Assembly: GCF_050948175.1 (NCBI RefSeq)
Contig: NW_027490266.1
Location: 62,001-126,000 of the forward strand
Source: Xylocopa sonorina
Lineage: Eukaryota; Arthropoda; Insecta; Hymenoptera; Apidae
Length of the DNA: 64,000 bases
Direction of reading: 5' to 3'
Position 1 is the first letter of the stretch. Every line of letters begins with the position of its first letter. Below, piece after piece: positions 62,035 to 64,000 of this stretch. The translations under genes and the position numbers were made by a program. The notes below the pieces were generated by a model that did not search any database, was not told where the DNA came from, and was given only the letters and a program-made list of their open reading frames with translations.

Positions 62035-64000
62035 TTGAATAGTAGACGAGGAATACATGACACTTCGCAAATCATATTATATCTTACCATGAAACGTGGA
62101 AATGAGATGCGATATCGCGTTTTAAGAAGCATTCCATATCTATTGCTACGATACGTAGACATCTGCAAACGCTATTTCTTTGCAAGGAAGTGCCGCATTT
62201 ACATTCATTTGAAGTGTAGACGAGGAATACATAACACTTCGCAAATCATATTATATCCTACCATGAAACATGGAAATGAGATGCGATATCGCGTTTAAAG
62301 AAGCATTAGAACTCTATCGCTACGATACCTAGACATCTGCAGACGCTATTTCCTAGCAAGGAAGTGTCGCATTTACATTCATTTGAAGTGTAGACGAGGA
62401 ATACATAACACTTCGCAAATCATATTATATCTTACCATGAAACATAGGAATGAGATGCGATATCGCGTTTTAAGAAGCATTAGACCTCTATTGCAACGAT
62501 AGGTAGACATCTGCAAACGCCATTTCCTTGCAAAGAAGTGTCGCTTTTACACTCATTTGAATAGTAGACGAGGAATACATGACACTTCGCAAATCATATT
62601 ATATCTTACCATGAACGTGGAAATGAGATGCGATATCGCGTTTTAAGAAGCATTCCATATCTATTGCTACGATACGTAGACATCTGCAAACGCTATTTCT
62701 TTGCAAGGAAGTGTCGCATTTACATTCATTTGAAGTGTAGACGGGGAATACATAACACTTCGCAAATCATATTATATCCTACCATGAAACATGGAAATGA
62801 GATGCGATATCGCGTTTAAACAAGCATTAGAACTCTATCGCTACGATACCTAGACATCTGCAGACGCTATTTCCTAGCAAGGAAGTGTCGCATTTACATT
62901 CATTTGAAGTGTAGACGAGGAATACATAACACTTCGCAAATCATATTATATCTTACCATGAAACATAGGAATGAGATGCGATATCGCGTTTTAAGAAGCA
63001 TTAGACCTCTATTGCAACGATAGGTAGACATCTGCAAACGCCATTTCCTTGCAAAGAAGTGTCGCTTTTACACTCATTTGAATAGGTGACGAGGAATACA
63101 TGACACTTCGCAAATCATATTATATCTTACCATGAACGTGGAAATGAGATGCGATATCGCGTTTTAAGAAGCATTCCATATCTATTGCTACGATACGTAG
63201 ACATCTGCAAACGCTATTTCTTTGCAAGGAAGTGTCGCATTTACATTCATTTGAAGTGTAGACGGGGAATACATAACACTTCGCAAATCATATTATATCC
63301 TACCATGAAACATGGAAATGAGATGCGATATCGCGTTTAAACAAGCATTAGAACTCTATCGCTACGATACCTAGACATCTGCAGACGCTATTTCCTAGCA
63401 AGGAAGTGTCGCATTTACATTCATTTGAAGTGTAGACGAGGAATACATAACACTTCGCAAATCATATTATATCTTACCATGAAACATAGGAATGAGATGC
63501 GATATCGCGTTTTAAGAAGCATTAGACCTCTATTGCAACGATAGGTAGACATCTGCAAACGCCATTTCCTTGCAAAGAAGTGTCGCTTTTACACTCATTT
63601 GAATAGTAGACGAGGAATACATGACACCTCGCAAATCATATTATATCTTACCATGAACGTGGAAATGAGATGCGATATCGCGTTTTAAGAAGCATTCCAT
63701 ATCTATTGCTACGATACGTAGACATCTGCAAACGCTATTTCTTTGCAAGGAAGTGTCGCATTTACATTCATTTGAAGTGTAGACGGGGAATACATAACAC
63801 TTCGCAAATCATATTATATCCTACCATGAAACATGGAAATGAGATGCGATATCGCGTTTAAACAAGCATTAGAACTCTATCGCTACGATACCTAGACATC
63901 TGCAGACGCTATTTCCTAGCAAGGAAGTGTCGCATTTACATTCATTTGAAGTGTAGACGAGGAATACATAACACTTCGCAAATCATATTATATCTTACCA
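62035..64000. repeat. 3-monomer HOR, near-identical copies to the window edge
   Basis: Units start at 62,035, 62,557, 63,078 and 63,599, giving lengths of 522, 521 and 521 bp and a final partial unit of 402 bp. Each holds an AATAGTAGACGAGG monomer with ATTCCATATC, a monomer with ATCCTACCATG and GCGTTTAAA, and a TTAGACCTCTATTGCAACG monomer. Units 2-4 share three changes absent from unit 1: loss of one A (ACCATGAACGTGG at about 62,615, 63,135 and 63,656), GACGGGGAATAC, and GTTTAAACAAGC for GTTTAAAGAAGC. Between units 2 and 3 I noted essentially one local change (AATAGGTGACGAGG at about 63,081). Confidence 0.9.

Larger units (their letters stand above)
1..64000. repeat. 174-bp tandem satellite array filling the window
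   Basis: The same 174-bp unit recurs head to tail throughout. For example, ACGAGGAATACAT occurs at 1 and again at 175, and TTGAAGTGTAGACGAGG recurs at 174-bp steps. Starting each unit at TTGAAGTGTAG gives a constant phase (position modulo 174 stays between 163 and 169) from the left edge to about 61 kb. It shifts only at about ten scattered single-base indels, then jumps once at 61,021. All monomers lie in one orientation. The array holds about 368 monomer equivalents at about 37% GC. I saw no transposon, unique spacer, homopolymer tract or non-satellite island. A unit near 170-180 bp is a common size for centromeric satellites and is close to a nucleosome plus linker. That this array is centromeric is inference. 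Both edges lie inside the array. Confidence 0.98.

Noticed and set aside
1..64000. CRISPR array
   Set aside because: Monomers are contiguous and similar over their full 174 bp, with no short repeat separated by unique spacers.
1..64000. Transposon or retroelement fragments, tRNA or rRNA genes
   Set aside because: Nothing departs from the 174-bp unit. I saw no terminal repeats, target-site duplications, poly-A tail or structured RNA signature.

Overview
The window is a single uninterrupted block of eukaryotic satellite DNA. One unit of 174 bp is repeated head to tail in the same orientation from the first base to the last, about 368 monomer equivalents in all. I find no unique sequence, no gene, no RNA gene and no mobile element, and no stretch over 300 bases that the repeat does not explain. 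The consensus monomer is about 37% GC by hand count. It holds about 8 CpG where about 6 are expected from base composition, so CpG is not depleted. The unit length, the higher-order structure and the lack of any other feature suggest centromeric or pericentromeric heterochromatin. CpG retention fits a host with little germline CpG methylation, as in many invertebrates. The species cannot be named from the sequence.

Monomers fall into linked variant types. In the right half, type A reads CCTAG..TGCAG..CCTAGCAAGG, type B reads CGTAG..TGCAA..CCTTGCAAGG, and type C reads CGTAG..TGCAA..CCTAGCGAGG followed by TATCGCATTCAC. In the left half, a divergent 'T' block (AATCGTAG..AATGCAT..CAATGAAT..GATATGAG..CAATATCTCG..GCATTTGAAC) recurs in roughly 45 monomers. 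Halves are reassorted into many mosaics. Each monomer carries several short dyads, including the perfect palindromes GCGATATCGC and TTCCTTGCAAGGAA.

Layout. 1-7.3 kb: the most divergent monomers, with the remains of a 14-monomer higher-order repeat (HOR). 7.8-13.4 kb: a 17-monomer HOR of 2,959 bp in two copies. 10.0-16.6 kb and 17.2-23.4 kb: a larger duplicated block offset by 41 monomers, about 7.1 kb, which contains HOR sequence. 24.4-27.2 kb: a third, rearranged copy of part of that block. 27.4-29.7 kb: a run of successively shorter units of 5, 4, 2 and 2 monomers. 29.7-34.3 kb: a 14/13-monomer tandem duplication. 37.5-51.1 kb: an 18-monomer HOR in four versions, one expanded to 26. 51.1-54.1 kb: a 9/8-monomer duplication. 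54.1-61.0 kb: mixed monomers. 61.02 kb: the only large break in phase, a 77-bp deletion. 61.5 kb to the end: a 3-monomer HOR whose last copies are almost identical and run off the edge.

Because 174 is divisible by 3 and the consensus has one frame without stops on the + strand, long open frames appear (up to 468 codons at 12,519-13,925). I do not call these genes. The frame is closed repeatedly by several different stop-creating variants and by single-base indels, and most of the open stretches would have to start at TTG. The biology here is repeat evolution (unequal exchange, gene conversion, local amplification) and possibly centromere function, not protein coding.
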